Positions 40,392-50,305 of a stretch of 64,000 nt of DNA are shown piece after piece. The stretch is from DAOTWA01 sp034435955. Its GTDB lineage: Bacteria; Chloroflexota; Anaerolineae; Anaerolineales; Anaerolineaceae. A program made the translations under genes and the position numbers. The stretch's first letter is position 1; the number at the start of each line of letters is the position of its first letter. The stretch spans positions 1-64,000 of the forward strand of contig DAOTWA010000047.1 of NCBI GenBank assembly GCA_034435955.1, in the 5' to 3' direction. Under the pieces are notes generated by a model. It had not been told where the DNA came from. It saw only the letters and a list, made by a program, of their open reading frames with translations, and made no database searches.

Positions 40392-43268
40392 CAGTCGCAG
40401 CGTGATGATTTCATGGCCGCGCACGGCAAGCAGGATGGTTCCATCTCGTTCGCGCCCCAGCGGCCGGATGGGTGTTTCGTCCAGGCGAGCCAGGAAGACT
40501 TTCCGGAATTTCGACCATGGCTTGATGTGCACCGTGATGGGATCGGGCAGTGGATTGTACCCGCGCACCACGTAGCCCTTCCCGTCTTCGGCGAATTTGA
40601 CCGCTGTAAGGAGGAAGTCCTGCGGATCAACCCGCAGGAATGTGCCCTCTGGCGCCAATGATCCTGCATGGATTCCGGTCAGGGCCGCCCGCAGCGGTAG
40701 GTCGAAGGTGTAGGCCAATCCCCAAGCCTGGCGGAAATCACCCTGGTGGGGAATAATCGCGTAATCGAACTCCCATCGCCCCAGCATCTGTGCCGCAGGT
40801 GTCTCGTAAGGAGGTCCGGCCAGGCCTTTGCGGTTGTCCAGGTCATTGCGCGCCAGCCAACCGATACAGCGCAGCAGCGTAAGGGCGATCTCAGCCTGGC
40901 CGCCTTCTCCACGCATCACCTCGACCTCTGGCAGTCCGCGTGCGGCGAGCATGATACCCTGCTCACCGTCATTCACATCGGTGAACAGACGCTGGGGCTT
41001 CTCCGGTCGCGGGTATTCGGCCCATTCCTCGTCATACTCCGGCAGGCCCAAAGGACGGCGGACCACCTCGAAATTTCCGCCATAGTCGGCGGCATCTACT
41101 GTAAAGGGTGTGGGGAAATGTGCGCGCAGCCGGTGATCGCGAGCATGGTTCTCAACCACAACATGGAAATCGAGGCGCGGCACGCCTTGGATAAGGGTGG
41201 CGCGCATCTCCACGTTGATGTCGGTTGCCTCTTCGCTCCGCCCGCTGCGATCATCGCTCAGGCCGGTCGGCACATGCAGCCTCAACGTCGCGTTCAAGCT
41301 CTGACTGGTCGCTCCATGCTCGGCAACCACTGAGCGGACATCTGGAGTGACGAAATAGTCGTTAGCCGGTGGACAGTAATTATACAGGTCGCCGCGGTCG
41401 CCGCCATCTACCAACCGGTTCAGACCTTTGAAGGTAAGGTCCGTTCGTTTATCGTGCAGTTCGAATGTGCCCGCTTCGGGTTCCATTCGTACCACGAAGT
41501 ACTCATTTTCGATGTGGTCATTCTGATAACTCACCCGTTGCCTGGACGATGAGGTTTCACAGCGGCGAATCCAAACCGTCTGGTTTCCAAATGCGGGCAC
41601 CTCCCTGGCCACCCATCTCAGCTTGCTCAAGGGTATCTCGCGCGCGCGTACCGTAAAGTTGTTGATGCTGTTATCTGCTAGATATTCCTGAACCTTCCGC
41701 ATGCCTCGCTCGAGAGCCTTAAAATCCACCGGCAAGTATTGGTCCATGATCATGTCGATCAGCAATGCATCGCTGGAACGGTGGAATCCTACGTCTACCA
41801 GATTCAGGCCCATCAGCCTGCCTTCCTGGATCATGCCAAGTGATGAAGACAGACCATCGCGGTCCAGGGTAATGCTGGCCAGCTCAGCCCCGCTGAGTTG
41901 GTCAAGCTCGTAGGGTATGGGTTGGCCAACGGCGTCCACCAGTTCGAAACAGTCCGCACCGGCCGGGATGCGCAACTCAGCCTGAACCTCACCCGTCTGG
42001 GGAAATGGGGCCGAATTGTAAACCACCAGCGCAGAGAGCGTTTCATCGGATCGCCCTGCGGAGGTATTCACTTCCTCAGCCAGAACCTCCAGACTCTGGC
42101 GGGTCAGCTCCTCGCCGATCTGCTCGACCTGGTCGAAGCGCGATTTCATCTCTTCATGTACTTGATCGATGCCGCTGCCATAGATTGAATCATGAAAGTG
42201 GCATTCCATCAGCAGGTCCCATGCCAGTTGCAGCACCGGCGCAGGGTTTTTCAGGCGAAAGGCCACGTTTTCGGATGAAGGTTTCTCTGCAAAGCGGTCG
42301 GCCCAAACACAAAACGGCTCAGCCCAACGCTCCAATAGATTCTCGCATGCCTGGTTGCGCTGCTTAATCCATATTCGTGTTGATAACACACCGGGCAGCA
42401 AGGCGTGGCGCCGACAACCGCGCAGCTCGCCGCGTATTACCGGGATATTTAATGCACGCGCCTCGATCTCGCTGCGTACGGCGTCGAGATATTCCGGTAA
42501 AGTGGAGTGGATCAGTCTGTCTCCCTCCAGGCGCTCATTGGCGTAGGCAACCGCGATGGGTGTTCCCGCGAAGGGCGGCAAATGATCGTTGCCCTGCATA
42601 AGCAGCAAATGCGAGGCGGCCGCGTGTGGTCTCAGCTCGTCCGCCACGCGCTGCACCTCAGAAAGGAAAACCTCCGGCTGGGAAACAGGCAGCGAGGCAG
42701 CGTTGGCGTAGCCATCGTGCAGGAAAGCCAGCAGAACGCGCGAGCCATCCGGCGCTTCCCACCATAGCTCGCACGGCTCATCTTCCAAGCCGCGCATCAG
42801 CACGGCGCTCTGGATGCCGAAGCCGTTCAGGATTTGCGGCATCTGGCCGATGTGGCCGAACGGATCGGGGGAGTATCCGACCGGCATCGGCTTGCCATAA
42901 AGTTTCGCCTCGCGTCGCCCCGCCAGCAGGTTGCGCACGATGCTCTCGCTGCTGATCAGGAACTCATCCGGCATAATCCGCCAGGGTCCGGTAAACAAAC
43001 GTCCCAGGCGGATGGCGTGGGCCAGTTTTTCGAGTTTTTCCGGGCGGATAGCCAAATAGTCACCCAATAGAATAGTTTGGCCATCCAATAGAAAAGCGCG
43101 ATAATCGGGATCGGCTTCGAATATCTCAAGGAGCTGGTCCAGCACATGCACCAGCCTCAAGCGGAACTGCTGGAAGGTCTGGTACCATTCCCGATCCCAA
43201 TGGGTGTGAGAAACGAGGTGCAGGGTGGACAGAGGATACCTCCACAGGGCAGGTTTAGATGGTGACAC
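40386..43268 (-). CDS. GH38 alpha-mannosidase
   Basis: About 950 residues. SHTHWDREWYQ near the N-terminus gives the zinc His/Asp, and GYSPDPFGHIGQMPQ near 150 has the nucleophile Asp. The GH38 middle three-helix and C-terminal beta domains follow. There is no signal peptide, so it should be cytoplasmic and hydrolyse alpha-mannosides, perhaps from imported or recycled glycans. The start is uncertain: the GTG at 43268 has no ribosome site, whereas TGGAGG at 43244-43239 lies 6 nt before an in-frame CTG at 43232, which would give the typical MSTLHLVSHTHWD-like beginning. It follows the flippase fusion in the same operon. Confidence 0.88.
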   Translation of the reverse strand: MSPSKPALWRYPLSTLHLVSHTHWDREWYQTFQQFRLRLVHVLDQLLEIFEADPDYRAFLLDGQTILLGDYLAIRPEKLEKLAHAIRLGRLFTGPWRIMPDEFLISSESIVRNLLAGRREAKLYGKPMPVGYSPDPFGHIGQMPQILNGFGIQSAVLMRGLEDEPCELWWEAPDGSRVLLAFLHDGYANAASLPVSQPEVFLSEVQRVADELRPHAAASHLLLMQGNDHLPPFAGTPIAVAYANERLEGDRLIHSTLPEYLDAVRSEIEARALNIPVIRGELRGCRRHALLPGVLSTRIWIKQRNQACENLLERWAEPFCVWADRFAEKPSSENVAFRLKNPAPVLQLAWDLLMECHFHDSIYGSGIDQVHEEMKSRFDQVEQIGEELTRQSLEVLAEEVNTSAGRSDETLSALVVYNSAPFPQTGEVQAELRIPAGADCFELVDAVGQPIPYELDQLSGAELASITLDRDGLSSSLGMIQEGRLMGLNLVDVGFHRSSDALLIDMIMDQYLPVDFKALERGMRKVQEYLADNSINNFTVRAREIPLSKLRWVAREVPAFGNQTVWIRRCETSSSRQRVSYQNDHIENEYFVVRMEPEAGTFELHDKRTDLTFKGLNRLVDGGDRGDLYNYCPPANDYFVTPDVRSVVAEHGATSQSLNATLRLHVPTGLSDDRSGRSEEATDINVEMRATLIQGVPRLDFHVVVENHARDHRLRAHFPTPFTVDAADYGGNFEVVRRPLGLPEYDEEWAEYPRPEKPQRLFTDVNDGEQGIMLAARGLPEVEVMRGEGGQAEIALTLLRCIGWLARNDLDNRKGLAGPPYETPAAQMLGRWEFDYAIIPHQGDFRQAWGLAYTFDLPLRAALTGIHAGSLAPEGTFLRVDPQDFLLTAVKFAEDGKGYVVRGYNPLPDPITVHIKPWSKFRKVFLARLDETPIRPLGRERDGTILLAVRGHEIITLRLL

Positions 43269-45789
43269 GCTCGGCGGTCAAAGCGCCGGCTTCCGCCAGG
43301 GCTGCCTGACGGATGCCGATGGGAAAACGGCCGTGCAACGGGCTTATGCGAGCCCCCAGATTTGTGGATGCCCAGAACAGGCGGGCGAGTGGCCGCATGA
43401 AGCTGGCCAAATCGGCGGCGCGGCGCAGTTCGTCGAGCGTTTCGTTGTCCCAACCACCGAACAGTCCATATAAAAAGGCATACACCGGATAAGAGGGCAG
43501 GATGCCGATGAAGAAAATGAGAACGCTGGTCACCTGATCGTGCTGCCAGATAAAACCCGTAATCCAGCGCAGTAGTAAGTAATGACTGGCTCCGGCGAGC
43601 AACGGCGCAAAAAGCGACTGCCAGAAGTAAAAGCGTTGTGGGAAACAAATCCGGTGGTTGATGAAGTATGCCGCAATGTCCTTAGTGAAGAGTCCGATGA
43701 AATAGGCCGCGATTAACCCATAAATTTGAAAGCGGGTGATCAGAAAGAACGCCAGCAATATCCGCACGGTCTGTTCGCCGGCGACCAGCGAGGCTTTCAA
43801 ATAGGGCCGGTTCGAGGCGAGCTGAACGTTGTCGCCAACCCACGAAGGGTACTGGAAGGCGCCCCAGATGGTCAGCGGAATGGCGTACAGCGCCGCGCGG
43901 GTGAATTCGGGTCCGCTTGCGCCGATGATGAAGCGGTCTGCGACCGCCAAGAGCACCGCACAGATGAATCCGCTGATGAAGCCACCCCATTTGTAAGCCA
44001 TGGCAGCATAATATTGGCTGAGCGTTTTCCAGCCATGGGAGATGGCTTCAGAGATAGAAGGCATCAAATCGTCAAACAAAGTGGCTGTGATCATGAATGC
44101 GTAAATGAAATTCTGTGCCAATACCCAATTGCCCCAGATTTCGGCGTAATTGACCAGTCTGGCTTGGGTGATAAGGATTTCGACGGATTGGCCAACTCCC
44201 CAAGCGACCGAGCCGAGCATTTCGAATACCCCGAAACGGAAAGCGCTCTTCACCACGCTCCAATCGAAGTGCGCCAGAAACAGCAGGCGTGCATTATATC
44301 CCAGGCGGCGATAAAGCCAGAGACCAATTAGAAAGGTTAACGCCTCGGAGGCGTAAGCAGCCATGCCCAACCCCAACAATCCGCCCATCGATGGTCCAAA
44401 AACCGGGTGGGCGCGACCCCAGGCAATCATCAGGGTAACCAGGATTGGCTGGGTGACGATGGGAGCAAAGACGGCCAGGGTGATGTCCAGGATCTGGGCA
44501 TAATCAAAGCGCTGATTGGCGATGAGCGAATTGCGCATAACCTGATAGAAGCCAGGTATCTGGATCATAGTGTGGATGATCACGCTCCAGGTGTAGATGG
44601 CGAAGAACGTGCGTGGCAGCAATGTTCCAGCGATTGCGGTTATCAGGCCAACCTGGAAGGCGCCAGACAACGCCTGCCACCAAACGTAAACCTGGCCATA
44701 TTGAATCGCCTGGCGCGGGTCGTTCACCCGGAATTGTGAATAAAACTTTATGAAGGCAGCCGCCGTACCCATGTCGAACAGCAGCCAGAGCAGGTTGAAG
44801 AACTGCACGACCCGTCCCCAGATGCCCAGCGCCTGAGCTGAGGGCAGTATGTAAACCGGAAGAATCAGGTTTTGATACACCACCAGTGGGATGAAAAATA
44901 TCAGCCCAAGCATCATTGCCAGGAGAAAGCCGCCCAGCGGCCGGTGGAATCCGACCTCCTCCCAATCGGTGTGAGCCTGGCGCTGTTCGAATTCCTTTCG
45001 ATCTGCAACCAGTATGTTCAATTGCTCCGGGTGGGCCTGGCTGTAACGGCGCACCCGCAAGAATACAAAACCAGCAGCCAACCACATCCCAGCCAGGATG
45101 GCAAATAATATTGCCCGTTCGCGGTTGTGGGGCACCGGGGAGCCTTCAAACCGGTCGAAGGAAAGAGGTTCTCTTCCGCCTGCACGCTCGACCAGGTGAT
45201 AGATCAAATAGTTGAAATAGGCCCATTGCTGTATCTGAGGGTTTTGCCCATTCAGGAACGCCGCCAGTACGTAGATCGTGCCTTGTCCCAATTTGCGCTG
45301 GCCGAGCACCACCGACCCGTCCTCGTAACCAATGACCAGCGGCTGCAACTGCGAGCCGATTACTTGATAACGCTCGCGGATCTGCGGCGCACTGGTCCAA
45401 AGGATTTGCTGCATTAATGGATCTTCTACTCCGGTTGCAGAGATCAGGCTGAGGGGAGCCTCACGCTGCACCAGGGTGGTGTTGGCGCCCAGCAGGGGCG
45501 TTAGAGTGTCTGCCCCATCGCCGGGGGCCAGAACCAAGACCAAACCCTTCCCTTGGGATACGAGCCTTGCCAGGCTGGCTGGATCATTCACCGTGTCGTT
45601 GACAACCAGCACGTCTGCCTGATCCGCATCAGTGACAATTTGAACCTCCTTTGGCAGGCGTAAGGCAGTTTCAAGACTGCCAGCAGGGCCGATCAACGCC
45701 ACGCGAAGAGGCGAATCAGCGGCCTGCGCGGGTATTGTCGCGCAGGCCATGGTAAAGACTACTAAGAGGATGCTGGAGAATCTCCGCAC
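43255..45789 (-). CDS. Secreted GATase-like domain fused to a polysaccharide-flippase-like transporter
   Basis: An 844-residue fusion. A signal peptide (1-23) leads to an outside domain (about 28-215) that resembles a class I glutamine-amidotransferase-like or DUF4350-like fold (repeated strands VRVALIG, ADVLVVND, GLVLVLAPGDG). One helix near 230-250 and a charged cytoplasmic loop follow. Residues about 290-760 contain some 12-14 membrane helices in the MATE/Wzx (MOP) pattern. It probably flips lipid-linked glycans, with the outside domain sensing or guiding them. The neighbours GH38 and GH1 support a glycan role. GTG start, GGTGA upstream. I do not know a named family with this layout. Confidence 0.72.
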   Translation of the reverse strand: MRRFSSILLVVFTMACATIPAQAADSPLRVALIGPAGSLETALRLPKEVQIVTDADQADVLVVNDTVNDPASLARLVSQGKGLVLVLAPGDGADTLTPLLGANTTLVQREAPLSLISATGVEDPLMQQILWTSAPQIRERYQVIGSQLQPLVIGYEDGSVVLGQRKLGQGTIYVLAAFLNGQNPQIQQWAYFNYLIYHLVERAGGREPLSFDRFEGSPVPHNRERAILFAILAGMWLAAGFVFLRVRRYSQAHPEQLNILVADRKEFEQRQAHTDWEEVGFHRPLGGFLLAMMLGLIFFIPLVVYQNLILPVYILPSAQALGIWGRVVQFFNLLWLLFDMGTAAAFIKFYSQFRVNDPRQAIQYGQVYVWWQALSGAFQVGLITAIAGTLLPRTFFAIYTWSVIIHTMIQIPGFYQVMRNSLIANQRFDYAQILDITLAVFAPIVTQPILVTLMIAWGRAHPVFGPSMGGLLGLGMAAYASEALTFLIGLWLYRRLGYNARLLFLAHFDWSVVKSAFRFGVFEMLGSVAWGVGQSVEILITQARLVNYAEIWGNWVLAQNFIYAFMITATLFDDLMPSISEAISHGWKTLSQYYAAMAYKWGGFISGFICAVLLAVADRFIIGASGPEFTRAALYAIPLTIWGAFQYPSWVGDNVQLASNRPYLKASLVAGEQTVRILLAFFLITRFQIYGLIAAYFIGLFTKDIAAYFINHRICFPQRFYFWQSLFAPLLAGASHYLLLRWITGFIWQHDQVTSVLIFFIGILPSYPVYAFLYGLFGGWDNETLDELRRAADLASFMRPLARLFWASTNLGARISPLHGRFPIGIRQAALAEAGALTAERVTI

Positions 45790-45821
45790 AAATTCACCGT
45801 AAATAATCGCCGGGTGAAAGG

Positions 45822-47189
45822 CTAGGGGATCGGCTCAATCGGATTAAAACCATTCTGACGGATCACCCGCGAGTACCAGTGGCCGCTTTCCTTTATCACC
45901 CGATCCAATCGGGGATAGGGGATATAAACCAGGCCGAAGCGCATCCCGTAGCCATATGCCCATTCAAAATTGTCCATTAACGACCAGACCAGATATCCTA
46001 CGATGGGGATGCTGTCTTTGATTGCCCGGTGTACCTGGATCAAATGATCGCGCAGGTAGCGGATACGCCGGCTATCACGAACCTTTCCATCGAAATCCTG
46101 GCCGTCCGGCACCGGGACGCCATTCTCGGTGATAAAAATGGTCTTCGGAAGATATTCTTCCCAAACACGGCGCAACAGGTCGTACAGACCGGGCGGGTAA
46201 ATTTCCCACATGCTCGAGTATTCGCTATCCGGCGGGAACACTTGCGTACAGCGCAACAAAGGTTCAGATGGGTCATGCTTTGCCACATAACGGGTGTAAT
46301 AATTGACGCCCAGAAAATCGATCGGCGCAGAGATGATTTCCATGTCGCCCGGCCGGATGTAATCGGCCAAAGCGGGTGCGTTTTCCAGCAACAGACTCGG
46401 ATAGCGGCCCCTGAAAACAGGCTCTAAGAAAGCTCCATTTATGGCAGCGTCCATGCGAGAGGCTGCGTTGCGATCCTCTTCACTGTCCGAGGCCGGATAA
46501 ACCGGGGTGAGGTTGAGGGTGATCCCCACATGCGCGTCCAGACGCACCACGGTAAGCAAGGCCTCGACCGCTTTGCCATGTGAGAGCAGCAGGTGATGGG
46601 CGGCGGCCTGCGCGGCTCTCATATCCTTGATGCCCGGAGCATGATCACCCCTCAGGTAACCGGCCATGGCGCTCACCTGGGGTTCATTGTGCGTGATCCA
46701 CCAGGTCACCCGATCGCCGAGTCGCCGACCGACTACCTCCGCGTACTCTGCAAAGCGATCCGCGGTGGCGCGGTTTGGCCAACCACCTTGATCCTGGAGA
46801 GCCTGCGGCAAATCGTAATGGAATAATGTCGGGATGGGCTGGATTCCCCGCCGCAACAATGCATCCACCAAACGGTCGTAAAAATCCAATCCGGTTTGAT
46901 TAACGGGACCTTTCCCATCGGGGATTACCCGCGTCCAGGCAATGGAAAAGCGATAGGCTTTCAAACCCATCTCGGCCATGAGCTGAACGTCCTCGGCCCA
47001 GCGGTGGTAGTGATCCGCGGCTACGTCGCCGTTTTCGTTATTGGCAATCCTGCCTGGCTGGTGAGAGAATGTGTCCCATATTGAAGGTCCTTTCCCATCC
47101 TCATTCCAAGCCCCTTCAATTTGGTACGCTGAAGTGGCAACTCCCCATAGAAAATCCGCAGGAAATTGCAGAAAGTTTGACCCGGCCAT
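45822..47189 (-). CDS. bglA: GH1 beta-glucosidase
   Basis: A 455-residue GH1 enzyme of normal length. FLWGVATSAYQIEGAW near 13, the acid/base Glu in WWITHNEPQ near 166 and the nucleophile Glu in IFITENG near 355 are intact. There is no signal peptide. It hydrolyses beta-glucosides or related beta-glycosides in the cytoplasm. GAGAGGAA precedes the ATG. It is the first gene of the minus-strand glycan operon with the flippase fusion and GH38. Confidence 0.94.
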   Translation of the reverse strand: MAGSNFLQFPADFLWGVATSAYQIEGAWNEDGKGPSIWDTFSHQPGRIANNENGDVAADHYHRWAEDVQLMAEMGLKAYRFSIAWTRVIPDGKGPVNQTGLDFYDRLVDALLRRGIQPIPTLFHYDLPQALQDQGGWPNRATADRFAEYAEVVGRRLGDRVTWWITHNEPQVSAMAGYLRGDHAPGIKDMRAAQAAAHHLLLSHGKAVEALLTVVRLDAHVGITLNLTPVYPASDSEEDRNAASRMDAAINGAFLEPVFRGRYPSLLLENAPALADYIRPGDMEIISAPIDFLGVNYYTRYVAKHDPSEPLLRCTQVFPPDSEYSSMWEIYPPGLYDLLRRVWEEYLPKTIFITENGVPVPDGQDFDGKVRDSRRIRYLRDHLIQVHRAIKDSIPIVGYLVWSLMDNFEWAYGYGMRFGLVYIPYPRLDRVIKESGHWYSRVIRQNGFNPIEPIP

Positions 47190-47348
47190 CTATCATTCCT
47201 CTCGGTTGATTGAATGATTTTGTCAGTTCACATCCGTTTTCAGTTAAGAAGTATATATTTGGAGCGGGTTCACGTCAAATTGATCAAGGCATGAGCTTTG
47301 GTGGAACCAGCTATGTGCACATTTTCCTTAATATTTGAGTAAGCCAGG

Positions 47349-47354
47349 TATAAT
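47349..47354 (+). promoter_or_regulatory. -10 box of the second two-component operon
   Basis: TATAAT at 47349-47354, preceded by AGG and without a clear -35 box at 17 nt. Activator dependence is possible. The ATG follows 35 nt downstream. Confidence 0.45.
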
Positions 47355-47389
47355 TAAAAGCAGCGTATACGCAAAACGCAGGATTCCGT

Positions 47390-48088
47390 ATGCCAAAACA
47401 CCTTCTTCTTGTTGATGACGACACATTGATGCGTCGCAGCCTGGCTTTTAATCTGGAACAGGCGGGGTTCGTGGTCAGCAAAGCGGGCAATGCCGAAGAC
47501 GCTCTTGCCCTGGCAAGACGTGAGAAACCGGATCTTGTTATTCTAGACATTGGCCTGCCAGGCATGGATGGGTTAGATGCGCTGCGTTATTTTAAGGATC
47601 AAATGGGTATTCCGGTGATCTTCCTTACCGCCCGCAGGCGCGAGCTGGATGAGGTCCTGGGTCTCGAGCTGGGCGCGGATGATTACGTAACCAAACCGTT
47701 TGAATTCGACGTACTGCTGGCGCGCATCAAAGCGGTGCTGCGCCGTTGGGAGTATCAAACGCCGCCCCAATCTGAGCCGATGCCGATCACAATCGGTGAT
47801 TTGGTGATCGATCCTGCTGCGCATACCGTTACAGTGGGCAATCGACCCGTCGAGTTAACCCCGCGGGAGTTCGATTTGCTCCACACCCTGGCGATGGAAC
47901 CTGATAATGTGATTTCGGTGGATGAATTGCTCACTCGTGTTTGGGGAGCCGAGTTCGTCGGAGAGCCCCAGGTCGTCTATGTTCACATTCGCTGGCTGCG
48001 TGAAAAAATTGAAGAGGACCCTAACGCACCCAAGCGCGTCATTACAGTTAGAGGCATTGGATATAAGCTGGCGCCGATCAATAAATGA
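47390..48088 (+). CDS. OmpR-family response regulator
   Basis: A 232-residue regulator. The receiver has LLVDDDT, the phospho-Asp in VILDIGLPGMDG near 54, T in FLTARR and K in YVTKPFEF. The C-terminal winged helix covers about 135-230, ending ITVRGIGYKLAP. It overlaps its kinase gene by 4 nt. The minus-strand glycan operon is divergent from it, about 200 nt away, and is a possible target; this is inference. Confidence 0.93.
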   Translation: MPKHLLLVDDDTLMRRSLAFNLEQAGFVVSKAGNAEDALALARREKPDLVILDIGLPGMDGLDALRYFKDQMGIPVIFLTARRRELDEVLGLELGADDYVTKPFEFDVLLARIKAVLRRWEYQTPPQSEPMPITIGDLVIDPAAHTVTVGNRPVELTPREFDLLHTLAMEPDNVISVDELLTRVWGAEFVGEPQVVYVHIRWLREKIEEDPNAPKRVITVRGIGYKLAPINK

Positions 48089-49530
48089 TGTTACGAACGT
48101 TGCGCGTTCGCTTGATCTTTAGCCATGTTTTACCCCTTTTGGTCATTTTGCCTTTAATGGGGTTCGTTTTGGTTTATGCGCTGGAGACGCGCATCCTCCT
48201 GCCGGGGATGGCGAAAGAGCTGGAAGGGGATGCGACGTTATTTGCTAAAATTACCCGCGATCAAACCCGCCTTTGGCAGGATCCGGTCTACGCACAACAA
48301 ATTTTGAAATCCGTCAGCGGCGACCTGAGCGTACGAGTGATGCTGCTCAATCCCCAGGGCATCTTAATAGCGTCCACTGACTCCCGCGACGATTCGCGGA
48401 TAAATCGTGTCCTCAATATTTCGGGGTTGGCCCTGTTGCAGCAAGGTAAAACCGTCTCGATTTCGAGATACAGCCAGGATCTGAACTCTGAAGTAGCCGA
48501 CGTGCTTGTTCCGGTAATCGATCAGAACGGGAAGATGATCGGCATCGTGCGAATAACGTATCCTCTGCAATCGATTTACCAGCGGTTCATTCAGCTCCGT
48601 TATCTTGTCGTAATCGTATTGACAGCCGGATTGATTGTCGGCGCGATCGTTGGCCTCTGGTTGTCATTAGACCTGGGCAAACCAATAGAAGAGGCGACCC
48701 AGGCAGTGTTCAGTCTAACCTCGGGCGGGAAACTTGAACCATTACCCGAGTCGGGTCCCGAAGAAATTCGGCTACTGATGCGCTCGGTAAACAGCTTGGT
48801 TGTTCGCCTGCGCGATCTTGAGCAATCCCGTAAACAACTGCTGGCCAACCTGGTTCATGAGCTTGGGCGGCCTTTAGGAGCGCTCCGTTCTGGTATTCAT
48901 GCCTTGCTGAAAGGCGCAGTGAGGGATCCCGCCCTGAGCCATGAGCTGCTCGAAGGCATGGATGAGGAAGCTGCCCGGTTGCAAGTCCTGCTGGACGAAC
49001 TCTCCCGGCTTCATGAGCAGATCCTGGGCTCCCTTGAACTGAACCGCAAGCCTGTTTCACTAAATGACTGGCTGCCAAGAATTCTGGCGCCGTGGCGGGC
49101 TGCAGCCGCAGAAAAGCATCTGAAATGGGAGGTCAGACTGCAATCCGGCCTGCCCGAGGTGGAGATCGATCCAGCGCGTATCGCTCAGGCGGTGGGCAAT
49201 CTGGTCAGCAATGCAATCAAATTCACGCCTTCCTCGGGAAAAGTAACCATCATGGCGGGTCACGATAACCACGATGTATGGATCAAGGTCAGCGACACCG
49301 GCCCCGGCATTCCCGCGGATGAAATTGAGATGATCCTCAAACCTTTCTATCGCGGAAGGCGTGGGCGGCGCTTTCCTCAAGGGATGGGATTGGGGTTGGG
49401 TATCACCCAATCGCTGGTGACCGCCCACGGTGGTCGTTTGGAAATCCACAGCACCCCGGGATTGGGGAGCGATTTCATCATTCACCTGCCGATCACGGAC
49501 AGGTCATCATCCAGCGCATCCAATTTGTAA
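48085..49530 (+). CDS. Sensor histidine kinase with an atypical H-box
   Basis: A 481-residue kinase with a membrane helix near 12-32, an outside sensor region (about 35-165, dCache/PAS-like, with VRVMLLNPQGILIAS), a second helix near 172-195, HAMP, then the H-box NLVHELGRPLGALRSG near 258. The usual RT of HELRTPL is GR here. The N-box NLVSNAIKFTP, DTGPGI and GMGLGLGI follow, so ATP binding is intact. The altered H-box may change phosphatase rather than kinase behaviour. The ligand is unknown. Confidence 0.92.
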   Translation: MMLRTLRVRLIFSHVLPLLVILPLMGFVLVYALETRILLPGMAKELEGDATLFAKITRDQTRLWQDPVYAQQILKSVSGDLSVRVMLLNPQGILIASTDSRDDSRINRVLNISGLALLQQGKTVSISRYSQDLNSEVADVLVPVIDQNGKMIGIVRITYPLQSIYQRFIQLRYLVVIVLTAGLIVGAIVGLWLSLDLGKPIEEATQAVFSLTSGGKLEPLPESGPEEIRLLMRSVNSLVVRLRDLEQSRKQLLANLVHELGRPLGALRSGIHALLKGAVRDPALSHELLEGMDEEAARLQVLLDELSRLHEQILGSLELNRKPVSLNDWLPRILAPWRAAAAEKHLKWEVRLQSGLPEVEIDPARIAQAVGNLVSNAIKFTPSSGKVTIMAGHDNHDVWIKVSDTGPGIPADEIEMILKPFYRGRRGRRFPQGMGLGLGITQSLVTAHGGRLEIHSTPGLGSDFIIHLPITDRSSSSASNL

Positions 49531-49554
49531 TTCGTGTCTCATCGCCATTGCCAG

Positions 49555-50112
49555 TTAGGATTGCGCTGGTTGAGGACCTTTCCCCCTGGGCTCATAATTG
49601 CGCACGCCCATCGCTTCGAGAGCGGTGATTGCAACCCAGGGTGATTCAACGCCAGCGGCGATGTCCCCCAAAGAATTTAATACATCCACAACAGGCTGTG
49701 GTAATTCTCCACGATCTTTCAGGTTCTGGATCACTCGACGCACGCCTTCCCGCAGGCGCACCGATTCGAACCGATCTACCAGCGCCAGCAGAAGAGGGAT
49801 GACGGCGGGTGTGCCAATAGCCGTAAGTGCGACTGTGGCTCGCCAGCGCGCTGCTACGTCCTCATCCTCTAGCAAACGCACCAGTTTGGGTATCGCCGTT
49901 GGATCACCAATGTCGCCCAATGCGTGCGCTGCTTCACAGCGAACGTAGGTTTCATAATGTGACAATGCCCGTATCAGAGCTGGAACGGCCGGTCGGCCAA
50001 TTTGGACCAGGATAAGGCGTGCCCTTGCGCGCGTAGTTGGGTTCTTGTTCTCGAGCTCACGAACGAGACGGTCGATGTCGCTTTGAGTGAAGTGAATGAC
50101 ACGCTCGGTCAT
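49555..50112 (-). CDS. HEAT-repeat (PBS-lyase-like) protein
   Basis: A 185-residue helical-repeat protein: three or more HEAT/PBS-type repeats (PAVPALIRALSHYETYVRCEAAHALGDIG and two related units, about 35-130). Such repeats bind proteins; no catalytic motif is visible. It is convergent with the sensor kinase gene (24-nt gap, no terminator seen) and lies downstream of ftsH on the same strand, so it may be co-transcribed. Function unknown. Confidence 0.8.
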   Translation of the reverse strand: MTERVIHFTQSDIDRLVRELENKNPTTRARARLILVQIGRPAVPALIRALSHYETYVRCEAAHALGDIGDPTAIPKLVRLLEDEDVAARWRATVALTAIGTPAVIPLLLALVDRFESVRLREGVRRVIQNLKDRGELPQPVVDVLNSLGDIAAGVESPWVAITALEAMGVRNYEPRGKGPQPAQS

Positions 50113-50305
50113 TTTTATTCTCCACTTCTACCAATAAGAGAACGGCAGGACCATGTGCCCACTATTCAGTCCTGTTCGCACCAGCTCTCTTGCAGCACAC
50201 CGGGCATCGCTGAATCGCCCTTGCCTTATTTTCAGGCCAGAGCGTTAATGCCTTTTCTATTCGGTTTTTAAGAACTTAAACACCAAAGCAGGGGCTGTGT
50301 TCTTC

